A DNA stretch of 64,000 bases from the NCBI GenBank assembly GCA_964633225.1, contig CAZWFQ010000002.1:1-64000 (forward strand). The letters are read 5' to 3'. Below, piece by piece: positions 63,510 through 64,000 of this stretch. Made by a program: the position numbers and the translations under genes. Below the pieces are notes generated by a model. It made no database searches, had not been told where the DNA came from, and worked only from the letters and a program-made list of their open reading frames with translations. The number at the start of each line of letters is the position of its first letter. Position 1 is the first letter of the stretch. The stretch is from JAKQIM01 sp964633225. GTDB lineage: Bacteria > Chloroflexota > Anaerolineae > Anaerolineales > UBA4823.

Positions 63510-63548
63510 AAGACATTCGTCCTATTGCATAGAAAGGATCACTTATTA

Positions 63549-64000
63549 ATGAAGGCTTTTGTAACGGGAGGCACAGGTTTTATTGGTAGGCGGGTTATTC
63601 ACAAGCTGGTGCAGCGCGGCTACACGGTATCTGCACTGGTACGCTCAGAACGCGGCGCAGCCGAGCTGCAATCTGCTGGCGCCCAGGTGGTTTGGGGAGA
63701 TATTACTAAGCGCGAATCCATGCGCGAAGGCATGCAGGGCTGTGATGTGGTTTTCCATATTGCAGCCTGGTACAAAATCGGCGCGCGCCATCAAGAAATG
63801 GCTGAACAGATCAACGTAACCGGCACCCGGAATGTGTTAGAGCTGGCATACGAATTGGGAATCCCAAAGATCATTTATACAAGCACCGTAGCGGTGTACG
63901 GCGACACGCGGGGCATCGTTGCAGATGAAAATTACCGCATGGATTCAAATGAGGCGTTCATCAGCAATTACGATCGCACCAAATGGCTGGCACATTACGA
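63549..64000 (+). CDS. NAD-dependent epimerase/dehydratase (extended SDR), 3' truncated
   Basis: About 150 residues are visible. The Rossmann loop FVTGGTGFIGRRVIHKL begins at residue 4, with VVFHIAAW, INVTGTRNVLELA, the serine strand IIYTSTVAVYG, and the catalytic YDRTK (Tyr/Lys) near the window edge. These are marks of nucleoside-sugar epimerases and dihydroflavonol-reductase-like enzymes. The substrate is unknown. A GAAAGGA site lies upstream of the ATG. The gene runs off the end. Confidence 0.88.
   Translation, partial: MKAFVTGGTGFIGRRVIHKLVQRGYTVSALVRSERGAAELQSAGAQVVWGDITKRESMREGMQGCDVVFHIAAWYKIGARHQEMAEQINVTGTRNVLELAYELGIPKIIYTSTVAVYGDTRGIVADENYRMDSNEAFISNYDRTKWLAHY

Noticed and set aside
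1..64000. tRNA, rRNA, CRISPR arrays, insertion sequences
   Set aside because: I looked for TPsiC-arm patterns, regularly spaced repeats and transposase motifs by eye and found none; intergenic gaps are mostly too short. A covariance scan could still find a missed small RNA.

Overview
This window looks like a draft chromosomal contig from an uncultured Chloroflexota bacterium, most likely class Anaerolineae. That placement is an inference from style, not a database match. The signs are a mevalonate-type isoprenoid route (decarboxylase, type 2 isomerase, prenyl synthase), Thr/Pro-linker lipoproteins and LysM proteins, several zinc-ribbon membrane proteins, a spermidine-synthase/transporter fusion, a multi-GAF histidine kinase, and a nusA-infB operon that lacks rimP. 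Coding density is very high. I found no tRNA, rRNA, CRISPR array, transposase or prophage. A run of 100 N (6262-6361) marks a scaffold gap that truncates enolase and a zinc-ribbon gene.

Layout. 1-5 kb: a mevalonate-pathway decarboxylase (5' cut), an RseP-type protease, a HEAT-repeat protein, an AEC permease, a secreted MA-type metallopeptidase and an acylphosphatase, with radC converging. 5.7-12.5 kb: a zinc-ribbon membrane protein, then minus-strand eno, pyrG, a roadblock protein and mutS. 12.7-19.4 kb: an orphan MalK-type ATPase, gpmA, a modular lipoprotein, a membrane-protein/spermidine-synthase-like pair, and an MscL that ends in a zinc ribbon. 19.4-28.6 kb: alaS, two membrane proteins (one with a baseplate-J-like module), ruvX, mltG, a histidine phosphatase, a DUF692-like TIM barrel and an SGNH-like protein. 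28.7-36.9 kb: sucCD, acpP, fni plus prenyl synthase, hemW, a LysM protein and trxB. 36.9-39.5 kb: an ABC1/UbiB kinase and a tandem universal stress protein.

39.6-50.5 kb is the most distinctive block. Six same-strand genes lie within 0-25 bases of each other: a YkgJ-type Cys-cluster protein, two halves of an asymmetric heterodimeric ABC exporter, a DUF4032 kinase-like protein, a 1369-residue membrane histidine kinase with four GAF-like modules, and a FIST-domain protein. A strong terminator closes the block. The order suggests an export machine co-expressed with a kinase-like protein and a histidine-kinase/FIST sensor pair.

50.6-61.2 kb is all minus strand. It holds the nusA-rnpM-infB-rbfA-nrnA-truB-ribF-thyA-folA operon, then trpB2 behind its own consensus promoter and a T-box leader whose specifier codon reads UGG (Trp). 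The T-box is the best-supported regulatory element in the window. The right end carries a BatA/VWA protein, a C-terminal remnant of an ABC-2 permease with no N-terminal part, and the start of an NAD-dependent epimerase.

At several genes (zinc-ribbon protein, YkgJ protein, histidine kinase, perhaps rseP) a -10-like hexamer sits 6-9 bases before the start codon, with no clear Shine-Dalgarno. This suggests leaderless mRNAs.
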